From the NCBI GenBank assembly GCA_903870815.1, contig CAIQEI010000093.1, positions 1 through 49,999 on the forward strand: a stretch of 49,999 nt of DNA, written 5' to 3'. The translations under genes were made by a program, and so were the position numbers. This document shows positions 1 to 9,059 of this stretch, piece by piece. A model generated the notes under the pieces. The model ran no database searches and had not been told where the DNA came from. It saw only the letters and a program-made list of their open reading frames with translations. Within the stretch, counting starts at the first letter, position 1. Each line of letters opens with the position of its first letter. This stretch comes from an uncultured Verrucomicrobia subdivision 3 bacterium (GTDB taxonomy: Bacteria; Verrucomicrobiota; Verrucomicrobiia; Limisphaerales; UBA11358).

Positions 1-1
1 C

Positions 2-1468
<1,467 letters not shown>

Positions 1469-1474
1469 TTTGCG

Positions 1475-2254
1475 ATGAAAACCGTTTTGCTTGCGAAAGC
1501 CCTCGCCACCGCCGTGAAAGCCGCGCGCGCCGCCGGCCAAATCATGCGCGCCAACTGGCACCAGCCCAAGCGCGTGAATTCCGCCGCAGCCCACGACATC
1601 AAACTGGAACTGGACGTCCGCTGCCAGGCGCTCATCGAAAAGATTCTGGCGTCGGCCTTTCCGCAGATTCCCGTGCTGGGCGAGGAGGGTATCACCGGCG
1701 ATGTGACCGCCGCATACCGCTGGGTCGTGGATCCGATTGACGGGACGGTGAATTATTTTTTCGGGATGCCGCACGCCTGCGTTTCCATCGCCCTGCAACA
1801 TCAGGAAAAATCCGTGGTTGGCGTGATCTACGACCCGTTCACCGATGAAATCTGGACGACGACGAAAGGCCAGCCGACGCGGCTGAACGGAAAAGTTGTC
1901 CGCGTCAGCAATCGCACCAAGATCGGGGATTGCATCATCGCGATGGGCTTTTCGAAGAGCCAGGACAACCTCGACCAAAGCCTGCCGCACCTGATCCGGC
2001 TCTCCCGCCGCGCCAAAAAAATCCGCATTATGGGATCCGCCGCGCTGGAGCTGGCCTACGTGGCGAGCGGCCGGCTGGACGCTTACATCGAACGCCGCAT
2101 CAACCTGTGGGACGTGGCCGCCGGCAGCCTGCTCGTGGAAAACGCCGGCGGAGATTTTTACGCGCCGCCCGCGCCGGGAAAATTCCGCTACGCCATGTGC
2201 GCCGACAACGGCAAGCTCCGCAAGAAACTTCAAGTTGACAGCCTGCTGAAATAG
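1475..2254 (+). CDS. suhB: Inositol-1-monophosphatase family protein
   Basis: 259 residues, the usual length for the family of Mg2+-dependent, lithium-sensitive phosphatases (inositol monophosphatase, SuhB, HisN, CysQ-like). Metal-binding motifs are visible: GEEG at 69-72, DPIDGT at 86-91 and WDVAAG at 212-217. The segment after DPIDGT reads VNYFFGMPHACVSIAL, close to the NF-x-G-x-P pattern of inositol phosphatases. The ATG lies 6 bp after the valS stop. The substrate cannot be told from sequence; histidinol phosphatase or a SuhB-like role is possible, so the symbol is only indicative. Confidence 0.85.
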   Translation: MKTVLLAKALATAVKAARAAGQIMRANWHQPKRVNSAAAHDIKLELDVRCQALIEKILASAFPQIPVLGEEGITGDVTAAYRWVVDPIDGTVNYFFGMPHACVSIALQHQEKSVVGVIYDPFTDEIWTTTKGQPTRLNGKVVRVSNRTKIGDCIIAMGFSKSQDNLDQSLPHLIRLSRRAKKIRIMGSAALELAYVASGRLDAYIERRINLWDVAAGSLLVENAGGDFYAPPAPGKFRYAMCADNGKLRKKLQVDSLLK

Positions 2255-2279
2255 ACCGACATATGCCCTTCCTGATTGC

Positions 2280-3995
2280 ATGAACCGACAGCATATTGTC
2301 ACGGCCATATTATTTATCCTAGCTGCGGCGCTTCCGATTTTTGCCGCTCCGTCAATTGACCCGATTCCGGCCGTGAGCTTACCGGCGGGCAAATCATTAA
2401 TCCTACCGGTCACAGCGAACTCGCCGAATGGCCGGCCGTTGATGTTCACCGCCGCGAGCAGCACCAATGGCATTACCGTTGAAATCCACACCAACAATCC
2501 ATTTTGGAAAATGTCCGTGGCGCAGGTCGCAGCCCCGAACGCACCCGGCGCCTTTCAAACCCCTTTCCGGGGCGGCATCGTTACCGTGACAAATATCGGC
2601 GACATGACCTTCATGCTTTTGCGCGATACCGCACCGCACACGGTGGATGTCGTACAAGGTTTGACGGCCGGCGGCTTCTATACCAGCAACACGATTTTTC
2701 ATCGCGTGGTTCCCGGCTTCGTCATTCAAGGCGGCGACCCCAACACCAACGGCTCGGGCGGACCGGTGTTCCGGTACGACGACGAATTCAACCCGAATGC
2801 GCTGTTCAGCGGAAACGGGCAGCTGGCGCTGGCGAATGCAGGGAAAGACTCAGACGGCTCGCAATTTTTCATCACGGCCGGACCGCAACGGGCTTTGGAC
2901 TTCGGATATACGATCTTCGGGCAGTTGCTCCGCGGCTTCGAGGTTTTGACCAACGTCATCAATACCCCAGCCGATACCAACAGCCGGCCGCTGGCCGACG
3001 TGATCATCACCCGCGCTTCGTTTGTGCCTGACAATTTCGACACCGTCCTCACGCTCAGCGGCACCAATCTGGCCGGAATCAGCGGCACCATCATGGTCAT
3101 GGCGGACGATGGCGCGGGCGGGCGCACAACCAACTCCTTCACCGCCTCCACGCTCACAAACGTCGTCAATGATCCACCTTTCCTTTATCCCAACATCGTC
3201 ACCAATTTCGTCGTGCCGATGAACGGCCGGCTGACCAACTTCGTCTCGGCCCTGGATTTAGAAGGCGATTCCATCTATTGGTTCAAATATTATGCCGACC
3301 TCAATTCAAGCCTGAACGCCTCCAACACGACTTTCAGTATCGTCAATGGCCAGTTGCAAATAGTCATTATCCCGAATACGAACTATGTCGGACCGGTTGG
3401 TTTTCGCATCGTGGTCAGCTCAAGTTCACACTGGAGTTTTCTTCCGACTCTTTATCCCTACGATTCACAAGTCTATAGCTTCGGAATTGGCGACACGCCC
3501 GTCGTCGCACAAGCAACCAACCTGACCGCCTATTCCCTCACGGCGTTTACCAACCAGTTGATGGCCACGTTCACCAACGGCGTGCCGAACAGCGCAGTCA
3601 CGAACTTCACCGCTTATATCAACTGGGGCGACGACTCGACCAATAGCGGGATAATTGTCACCAATTTGCTCAACCAGAAAGAAGTTCTCGGCGCACACAC
3701 TTACACCAACGCGGGAACATATCCGGTTTACATCAAGATTCAAAGCTCCCTCGGCGCGGCGGCAACGGTGATCGCCACGGCCAGCGTGCCACCGAGCCTC
3801 AGCCTGATTACCGCCGGCGGAAACAGCCTCGTCACTTGGCCGGCTTGGGCGACGGATTATCAACTGTATTCCGCCGGCGACCTTGCCGGCAGCGCCTGGC
3901 AAGTCGTTAGCAATTATTCCGCGTTGATCGGCTACAACTGCGTCGTCACCAACAGCCCGACGAACGCTGCCGGCTTCTTCCGGCTTAAAAAATAA
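2280..3995 (+). CDS. Secreted cyclophilin-type peptidyl-prolyl isomerase with C-terminal adhesive-type domains
   Basis: 571 residues. Residues 1-23 are a signal peptide with a hydrophobic core ending near FAA|PS. The cyclophilin domain spans about 108-248: FHRVVPGFVIQGGD at 140-153 contains the catalytic Arg (R142), and GSQFFIT lies at 193-199. Downstream are Thr/Asn-rich stretches, a PKD-like segment at about 430-500 (containing 'YINWGDDSTNSG', a PKD-type signature) and a C-terminus ending AAGFFRLKK, a form common in exported Verrucomicrobiota proteins. It is probably exported and assists folding of proteins outside the cytoplasmic membrane. The enzyme domain is clear; the role of the rest is inferred. 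Confidence 0.88.
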   Translation: MNRQHIVTAILFILAAALPIFAAPSIDPIPAVSLPAGKSLILPVTANSPNGRPLMFTAASSTNGITVEIHTNNPFWKMSVAQVAAPNAPGAFQTPFRGGIVTVTNIGDMTFMLLRDTAPHTVDVVQGLTAGGFYTSNTIFHRVVPGFVIQGGDPNTNGSGGPVFRYDDEFNPNALFSGNGQLALANAGKDSDGSQFFITAGPQRALDFGYTIFGQLLRGFEVLTNVINTPADTNSRPLADVIITRASFVPDNFDTVLTLSGTNLAGISGTIMVMADDGAGGRTTNSFTASTLTNVVNDPPFLYPNIVTNFVVPMNGRLTNFVSALDLEGDSIYWFKYYADLNSSLNASNTTFSIVNGQLQIVIIPNTNYVGPVGFRIVVSSSSHWSFLPTLYPYDSQVYSFGIGDTPVVAQATNLTAYSLTAFTNQLMATFTNGVPNSAVTNFTAYINWGDDSTNSGIIVTNLLNQKEVLGAHTYTNAGTYPVYIKIQSSLGAAATVIATASVPPSLSLITAGGNSLVTWPAWATDYQLYSAGDLAGSAWQVVSNYSALIGYNCVVTNSPTNAAGFFRLKK

Positions 3996-4017
3996 CGGTG
4001 CCGGCTTTGTAAGCTGG

Positions 4018-4662
4018 TTACTTGGTGGTCAGAAACAGTTTAAGTTTTTCCAGCGCCTGGGCGCGGTGGCTCAACTGGTTTTTAACGTCCTCGCCCAATT
4101 CGGCGAATGTCTCCGTGAAGCCGTCCGGCACAAACAACGGGTCATAGCCAAAGCCGCCGCCGCCGCTGGCGGTATATTGAATCCGTCCTTCGCACGCGCC
4201 GTCAAACAATTGCGGATTGCGAATTGCGGATTGCGGATTAATTTCAGCGAGCGCAATCACGCAGCGGAATCTGCCGTTCCGCTTTTCCAGCGGCACATCC
4301 TTCAGCAGGCGCAGCAGTTTAGCGTTGTTGTCGGCGTCGTGGGAATTTTCGGTTTTATCCAGCGCCGCAAACCGCGCGGAATGAACGCCGGGGGCGCCGT
4401 TCAGAGCGTCCACTTCCAGACCCGAATCATCGGCGAGCACCATAAGTGACGAGTGACAGGTGGCGAGTGACGAGTTGGAAAGCCACTTTGCCAGTTCCAA
4501 TGCTTTCTTAGTCGCATTGCCGGCAAAAGTATCGTCGTCCTCGACAACTTTCGGCGCGGCCGGGAAATCATTAAGTGTCAGAAATTGGAAACGGTCGCCG
4601 AGAATGGCGCGGATTTCCCCGACCTTGTGGGCGTTGCGCGTGGCGATGAGCAGCGTCGTCAT
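4018..4662 (-). CDS. rdgB: RdgB/HAM1 family non-canonical purine NTP pyrophosphatase
   Basis: House-cleaning enzyme hydrolysing ITP, dITP and XTP to monophosphates. Family motifs: LLIATRNAHKVGEI at 4-17, the FAGNATKKAL segment near 47, LADDSGLEVDALNGAPGVHSARF at 77-99 and GGGGFGYDPLFVPDG at 167-181, ending SHRAQALEKL. At 214 residues it exceeds the usual ~195-200. The excess is explained by two low-complexity in-frame inserts: residues 62-74 between ELAKWL and VLADDSG, and residues 141-152 reading INPQSAIRNPQL. Both coincide with short DNA repeats (annotated separately). The fold should tolerate them because all catalytic motifs are intact. Confidence 0.95.
   Translation of the reverse strand: MTTLLIATRNAHKVGEIRAILGDRFQFLTLNDFPAAPKVVEDDDTFAGNATKKALELAKWLSNSSLATCHSSLMVLADDSGLEVDALNGAPGVHSARFAALDKTENSHDADNNAKLLRLLKDVPLEKRNGRFRCVIALAEINPQSAIRNPQLFDGACEGRIQYTASGGGGFGYDPLFVPDGFTETFAELGEDVKNQLSHRAQALEKLKLFLTTK
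4208..4241. repeat. Short tandem repeat of TTGCGGA/TTGCGAA units inside rdgB
   Basis: About 34 bp of near-8-bp units (ATTGCGGATTGCGAATTGCGG...). It is read in frame within rdgB on the minus strand and encodes residues ~141-152 (INPQSAIRNPQL). Such sequence normally sits between genes, so its place in an enzyme gene is unusual. Confidence 0.8.
4444..4477. repeat. GTGACGAGTGAC-type repeat inside rdgB
   Basis: Imperfect repeats of GAGTGAC/GTGACGAGT, read in frame on the minus strand as residues ~62-74 (SNSSLATCHSSLM). They interrupt the otherwise contiguous conserved block ELAKWL...VLADDSG of RdgB. This is the second repeat-derived insert in the gene. Confidence 0.8.
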
Positions 4663-4759
4663 GGGCCAATTTTATCAAATTCCCGGGCGCTGGCGAGCCT
4701 GACGCATGGCGCCGAAAGATTCATTGGGGAACCGTAAAATCGCCCGTGCACCGTGAGGT

Positions 4760-5095
4760 TTAGGCCAGCAGCTTGGCCAGCCGGCTATGGTGGCGCTTGT
4801 ATTCCTGAATCAAACGGTCGTAGTGCGACAGTTTGCGCAGCGCCCGTACAATCAGATACACCGCCAGCGCGATGAGACCGAGGTTGATAAGGAGCATCGG
4901 CACCAGCCATTGGGCGACCTCGTGCAAATTGTAAGACTTGGAAGTGGCCACGAGCACGCTCAGGATCGACAGCGGAAAAGCGAAGATGGCGATGCCCGTG
5001 CGCAACGTGGCCAGCACCGTGCGTTTCTCCGCCAGCAGCAGTTGCATTTCCTGGATGACCACCAGGTCCATTGGAGTTTCCATTTCATCGCTCAT
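4760..5095 (-). CDS. DUF202-like small membrane protein
   Basis: 111 residues. The segment LLAEKRTVLATLRTGIAIFAFPLSILSVLVA (about 20-50) matches the pattern of DUF202/YidH proteins, in which AxERTxLAxxRT precedes the first membrane helix. A second helix spans about 64-83 (WLVPMLLINLGLIALAVYLI), followed by a basic cytosolic tail with YDRLIQEYKRHHSRLAKLL. Function is unknown for the family. It stands alone: the upstream metK-ahcY unit ends in a strong terminator just before it. Family assignment is moderate because only the ERT-like core is conserved. Confidence 0.75.
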   Translation of the reverse strand: MSDEMETPMDLVVIQEMQLLLAEKRTVLATLRTGIAIFAFPLSILSVLVATSKSYNLHEVAQWLVPMLLINLGLIALAVYLIVRALRKLSHYDRLIQEYKRHHSRLAKLLA

Positions 5096-5150
5096 GGCGC
5101 ATTAATTTTACCACAAGCCGGGCAAAGCGAAACAATTTCGCGCACGGAGA

Positions 5151-5182
5151 AAAACAAAAAGGCGAACGGTTGCCCGTTCGCC
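5151..5182 (-). terminator. Rho-independent terminator of the metK-ahcY operon
   Basis: Perfect 9-bp inverted repeat GGCGAACGG (5161-5169) / CCGTTCGCC (5174-5182) with a 4-nt loop. On the minus strand it is followed by a T-rich run (the A-rich stretch 5151-5160 on the plus strand). It lies 33 bp after the ahcY stop codon in the correct orientation. Confidence 0.92.
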
Positions 5183-5214
5183 TTGCGATTGCAATTTGAA
5201 ATAAATATTTGGAA

Positions 5215-6747
5215 TCAGTAGCGGTAGTGCTCCGGCTTATACGGCCCTTCGACCGGCACGTTGAGGTAATCGGCCTGCGCCTTGGTCAGCTTGGTCAACA
5301 CCACGCCGATTTTTTCCAGGTGCAAGCGGGCGACTTCCTCGTCGAGCTTCTTCGAGAGGCGATAGACGGTCTTCTCGTATTTGTCCTTGTTCGCCCAGAG
5401 GTCGATCTGCGCGAGCGTCTGGTTCGTGAAGGAATTGCTCATCACGAAGCTCGGATGGCCGGTGGCGCACCCGAGGTTCACGAGGCGGCCTTCGGCGAGC
5501 ATATAGATGCTCTTGTTGCCGGGCAAATGGTAGCGATCGTACTGCGGCTTGATGTTCTCAATGCGGATGCCCTTCATCTTCTTGAGCGCGTCCACCTGGA
5601 TTTCATTGTCGAAATGGCCGATGTTGCAGACGATGGCCTGGTCTTTCATCGCGAGCATGTGCGCGGCGGTGATGATGTCGCAGTTGCCGGTCGTGGTGAC
5701 GTAAATATCGCCAACGCCGAGCGTGCTTTCGAGGGTGTTGACCTCAAAACCTTCCATCGCCGCCTGCAGCGCATTGATGGGATCAATCTCGGTGACCACG
5801 ACGCGCGAACCGTAGGCGCGAAGCGAATGCGCGCAGCCCTTGCCGACGTCGCCGTAACCGCAAACGACGGCAACTTTGCCCGCGAGCATCACGTCGGTGG
5901 CGCGCTTGATGCCGTCGGCGAGCGATTCGCGGCAGCCGTAGAGATTGTCGAACTTCGACTTGGTGACGGAGTCGTTCACGTTGATGGCGGGCACGAGCAA
6001 TTTGCCCGCTTCCTTCATCTGATAAAGACGATGGACGCCGGTGGTCGTCTCCTCGGAAACGCCCTTCCAGTCCTTGACGATCTTGGTCCAGAGGCCGGGC
6101 TTTTCGGTCGCGAGCCGGCGCAGGAGCGCTTTCACGACAGAAACTTCATGGCTGTCGCCTTTCGATTCGTAGGCCCACTTGGAGCCCTTTTCGAGTTCGT
6201 AGCCTTTGTGGATAAGCAGCGTCACGTCGCCGCCGTCATCAACCACGAGTTCCGGACCTTTGTCGCCGGGGAACAGAATCGCCTTGAGCGTGAGCTCCCA
6301 ATATTCCTCCAGCGTCTCGCCCTTCCAGGCAAACACTGGCGTGCCGGTCGCCGCAATGGCGGAAGCCGCGTGATCCTGCGTGGAGAAAATATTGCAGCTC
6401 GCCCAGCGCACATTCGCGCCGAGGGCCACCAACGTTTCGATGAGCACGGCGGTCTGGATGGTCATGTGCAACGAGCCAGTGATGCGCACGCCTTTGAGCG
6501 GTTTGGACTTCGCATATTTCTGGCGTACGGACATGAGGCCGGGCATTTCGTGCTCGGCAATGGCGATTTCCTTACGACCCCACTCGGCGAGCGTAAAATC
6601 GCGGACGATGTAATCCTTGCCAGCCGGCGTCTGCGCGGCATATTTCGCGAACGTCTCGCTGACTTCAGCAAGCACGCCGTTGGCATTGCCGTTGCCGTTC
6701 AATTTAACGACGGTGCGGCGGGACGGAGACAGCTTGATTTTTGACAT
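5215..6747 (-). CDS. ahcY: Adenosylhomocysteinase (SAH hydrolase)
   Basis: Reversibly cleaves S-adenosylhomocysteine to adenosine and homocysteine, removing the product inhibitor of methyltransferases. The NAD-binding loop GYGDVGKG is at 297-304, [15 protein letters not shown] at 92-106 is the substrate domain, and the conserved C-terminus is PYKPEHYRY. It carries the long-form insertion (about 170-235) between the two parts of the substrate domain. At 510 residues it is longer than the usual 430-480, partly from a ~40-residue N-terminal extension rich in Asn/Gly/Ala before the conserved [13 protein letters not shown]. It lies 15 bp downstream of metK and has no Shine-Dalgarno; the leader is AACCAACCAAAAAATTATG. 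Confidence 0.98.
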   Translation of the reverse strand: MSKIKLSPSRRTVVKLNGNGNANGVLAEVSETFAKYAAQTPAGKDYIVRDFTLAEWGRKEIAIAEHEMPGLMSVRQKYAKSKPLKGVRITGSLHMTIQTAVLIETLVALGANVRWASCNIFSTQDHAASAIAATGTPVFAWKGETLEEYWELTLKAILFPGDKGPELVVDDGGDVTLLIHKGYELEKGSKWAYESKGDSHEVSVVKALLRRLATEKPGLWTKIVKDWKGVSEETTTGVHRLYQMKEAGKLLVPAINVNDSVTKSKFDNLYGCRESLADGIKRATDVMLAGKVAVVCGYGDVGKGCAHSLRAYGSRVVVTEIDPINALQAAMEGFEVNTLESTLGVGDIYVTTTGNCDIITAAHMLAMKDQAIVCNIGHFDNEIQVDALKKMKGIRIENIKPQYDRYHLPGNKSIYMLAEGRLVNLGCATGHPSFVMSNSFTNQTLAQIDLWANKDKYEKTVYRLSKKLDEEVARLHLEKIGVVLTKLTKAQADYLNVPVEGPYKPEHYRY

Positions 6748-6762
6748 AATTTTTTGGTTGGT

Positions 6763-7932
6763 TTAAATGGCTTTTTTGAGCGCGGCCACCTTGTCCGTCG
6801 CTTCCCAGGTGAGATCCTTGTCACTTTTGCCGAAGTGACCGTAGTTGGTCGTCTTCGAGTAGATCGGTCGGCGTAAATTGAGCTGGTCGATAATGTCCGA
6901 CGGCTGGAAACTGAACACCTTGTTGACCGCACGGATGATGCGGTCGTTGGAAACCGTATTGGTGCCGAACGTTTCAACGTGGACGCTGACCGGGTCGGGA
7001 TGGCCGATGGCGTAGGCGAACTGGAGTTCGCAACGGGTGGCAAGGCCCGCTGCAACAATGTTCTTGGCAACCCAGCGGCCCATGTAGGCGGCGCTGCGGT
7101 CCACCTTCGTCGGGTCCTTGCCGGAGAAGGCGCCGCCGCCGTGCCGGCCCATGCCGCCGTAGGTGTCCACAATGATTTTGCGCCCGGTCAAACCGGTATC
7201 GCCTTGCGGGCCACCGACGACGAAACGGCCGGTGGGATTGATGAGAAACTCGGTCCTCGGCGTGAGCAACTTCGCCGGGAGAACTTTCTTGATGACTTTC
7301 TCAATGCAAAACTTCTCAATCTCGGCGTGCCCCACGTCCGCCGCGTGCTGCGTGGAGATGACGACGTTCGAAATGGCCACCGGCTTATCGTTCTCGTAGA
7401 CGACTGAGACCTGCGACTTCGCATCGGGCCGCAGCCAAGCTGCGCCGCCGGCCTTGCGGATGCGGGTGAGCTCCCGGCCGAGGCGATGCGCAAACATGAT
7501 CGGCGCCGGCATGAGTTCGCGGGTCTCGTTGCAGGCGTAGCCAAACATCAAACCCTGGTCGCCCGCGCCCTGCTTGGCGGTCTTTTTGCCCTTGGCCTTG
7601 CGGGCATCCACGCCCTGCGCGATATCCGGCGATTGCTGGGTCACGATGACGTTGACAAAAACCTTGTCCGCATGAAACACATCGTCGTCGTTGACATAGC
7701 CGATTTCGCGGATGGCCTTGCGGGCGATGGCGACGAAGTCGAGCTTGGCCTTCGTGGTGATCTCGCCGCCGATGATGGCAACGTTCGATTTCACGTAGGT
7801 TTCGCAGGCCACGCGGCTGAACTTGTCCTGCGCCAGGCAGGCGTCCAAGACGGCGTCGGAAATGGTATCCGCGACTTTGTCCGGATGGCCTTCGCCGACG
7901 GACTCGGAAGAAAAGATGTAACGATTGCTCAT
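6763..7932 (-). CDS. metK: S-adenosylmethionine synthetase
   Basis: Makes SAM from methionine and ATP. All signature motifs are present: [19 protein letters not shown] at 13-31, [15 protein letters not shown] at 122-136 and [19 protein letters not shown] at 265-283. The length of 389 is typical. It is the first gene of an operon with ahcY, so SAM synthesis and SAH recycling are co-expressed. The start codon follows AAACCAAAAATAATAC without a Shine-Dalgarno sequence. The divergent neighbour is an ArsR-type regulator fused to a methyltransferase fold, and palindromic sites lie between them. Confidence 0.98.
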   Translation of the reverse strand: MSNRYIFSSESVGEGHPDKVADTISDAVLDACLAQDKFSRVACETYVKSNVAIIGGEITTKAKLDFVAIARKAIREIGYVNDDDVFHADKVFVNVIVTQQSPDIAQGVDARKAKGKKTAKQGAGDQGLMFGYACNETRELMPAPIMFAHRLGRELTRIRKAGGAAWLRPDAKSQVSVVYENDKPVAISNVVISTQHAADVGHAEIEKFCIEKVIKKVLPAKLLTPRTEFLINPTGRFVVGGPQGDTGLTGRKIIVDTYGGMGRHGGGAFSGKDPTKVDRSAAYMGRWVAKNIVAAGLATRCELQFAYAIGHPDPVSVHVETFGTNTVSNDRIIRAVNKVFSFQPSDIIDQLNLRRPIYSKTTNYGHFGKSDKDLTWEATDKVAALKKAI

Positions 7933-7963
7933 GTATTATTTTTGGTTTCACGCCAACAACATA

Positions 7964-7991
7964 TTGACGTATCTGGATAGGATGATATATC
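7964..7991. promoter_or_regulatory. Candidate operator/promoter between metK and the ArsR-methyltransferase gene
   Basis: Two small palindromes lie 13 bp apart, centre to centre: TATCTGGATA (7970-7979) and GATATATC (7984-7991). They overlap a possible plus-strand promoter: -35 TTGACG (7964-7969), 16-bp spacer, -10 TATATC (7986-7991). ArsR-family repressors usually bind AT-rich dyads over promoters, so this is the natural site for the adjacent regulator. The placement is inferred from sequence symmetry only. Confidence 0.5.
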
Positions 7992-8046
7992 TGAATTGAA
8001 GCGCGTCAAATGCTTTATTAAAAAAAGTTCGCCGCGCCGGAATAAC

Positions 8047-8979
8047 ATGACTTCAACCTTGAAATCTTTGCGGGCACTATCCGACCAGACGCGGCTCCGC
8101 ATCGTCGCGCTCCTGGAGAAGGAGGAACTGTCGGTCAACGAGCTCCAGGAAGTCACACGCCTCGGCCAGTCGCGCATCTCGACGCACCTCGGGCTGCTGG
8201 CGGACTGCGCGCTGGTGAAATCCCGGCGCGACGGCAAACGCACGTTTTACCGGCTGAACCCGCAGGCAGATTCCGTCGCCAGCGAATTCATTCAACTCGC
8301 CATCCGCGGCGCGCGGGAACTGGCCGAGCACGGCGGCGACCAGATCAATCTCAAGCGCGTGCTCGCCCGCCGGAAGGAGCAGGCGCAGGTCTTCTTCAAC
8401 CAGGTTGCCGGACGATTCGACCGCGTCTATGGCCCGGGCCGTTCCTGGCAGGCGTTTGGTCATTTGCTGTTGCGGATGCTCCCGGCCATCACCGTCGCGG
8501 ACCTCGGCGCGGGCGAAGGCCTGCTCAGCGAATTGCTCGCGCGCCGGTGCAAACGCGTCATTGCCGTGGACAACTCGGAAAAAATCGTCGCGTTCGGCGC
8601 GGCCAAGGCAAAAAAGAACGGGTTAAAAAACCTCGAATTCCGCCAGGGCGATTTGCAGAACCCGCCGATTGAAGCGAACAGCGTGGACCTCGTGATCTTG
8701 AGCCAGGCCTTGCACCACGCCGAAAACCCGGCGGCGGCGCTGGCGAGCGCGGCGAAGCTTTTGAAGCCGGGCGGCCAGATATTGATCCTGGATTTGCTCA
8801 AGCATAATTTCGACAAGGCGCACGAGCTTTACGGCGACCGCTGGCTGGGTTTTGCGGAAAGCGACCTGCACCGCTGGCTCGAAGCCGCCGGATTCAAGAA
8901 GATCGAGATCAGCATCGTGGCCGCCGAGGAACAGCCGCCGCATTTCCAGACAATCCTCGCCAGCGGGGAAAAATCGTAG
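8047..8979 (+). CDS. ArsR-family HTH regulator fused to a SAM-dependent methyltransferase fold (SahR-like)
   Basis: 310 residues. N-terminal winged HTH (about 5-75; RALSDQTRLRIVALLEKEEL followed by the recognition region RLGQSRISTHLGLL). A Rossmann-type SAM-binding domain follows from about 115, with motif I VADLGAGEG at 150-158, an acidic post-I residue (VIAVDNSEK) and ALHHAENP around motif IV. ArsR-methyltransferase fusions beside metK/ahcY are known as regulators of methionine/SAM metabolism that sense SAH or SAM (SahR in Proteobacteria); its divergent position supports that role here. I chose the ATG at 8047 because the HTH begins just after it; a TTG at 7996 is in frame but would overlap the proposed promoter. 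The stop TAG lies in the arm of a hairpin repeat. Confidence 0.85.
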   Translation: MTSTLKSLRALSDQTRLRIVALLEKEELSVNELQEVTRLGQSRISTHLGLLADCALVKSRRDGKRTFYRLNPQADSVASEFIQLAIRGARELAEHGGDQINLKRVLARRKEQAQVFFNQVAGRFDRVYGPGRSWQAFGHLLLRMLPAITVADLGAGEGLLSELLARRCKRVIAVDNSEKIVAFGAAKAKKNGLKNLEFRQGDLQNPPIEANSVDLVILSQALHHAENPAAALASAAKLLKPGGQILILDLLKHNFDKAHELYGDRWLGFAESDLHRWLEAAGFKKIEISIVAAEEQPPHFQTILASGEKS

Positions 8980-9059
8980 CGGCGCGGCGGCAGACCGCCG
9001 GTCCTTGCGGACGGCCACCATGGGAAAGGAAAAGCGGCTGGCTGCCGAAAGCCGCTACG
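8975..9059. repeat. Inverted-repeat (REP-like) element containing two stop codons
   Basis: Outer arms CGTAGCGGC...GGCAG (8975-8993) and CTGCCGAAAGCCGCTACG (9042-9059) are complementary apart from the middle bases. The element fills the gap between two convergent genes. The TAG in the left arm (8977-8979) is the stop of the ArsR fusion, and the CTA in the right arm (9055-9057) is the stop of leuS on the other strand. It may also act as a bidirectional terminator, although no clear T tract follows. Confidence 0.75.

Noticed and set aside
5209-6744. 511-codon open frame on the plus strand across ahcY
   Set aside because: It is the antisense shadow of ahcY, a result of the G+C-rich third positions; its translation has no recognisable fold, whereas the minus-strand product is plainly SAH hydrolase.
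7933-8046. SAM or SAH riboswitch before metK
   Set aside because: The gap is only 114 bp, shared with a divergent gene, and none of the SAM-I, SAM-II or SAH element signatures is visible; protein-based control is the simpler reading.
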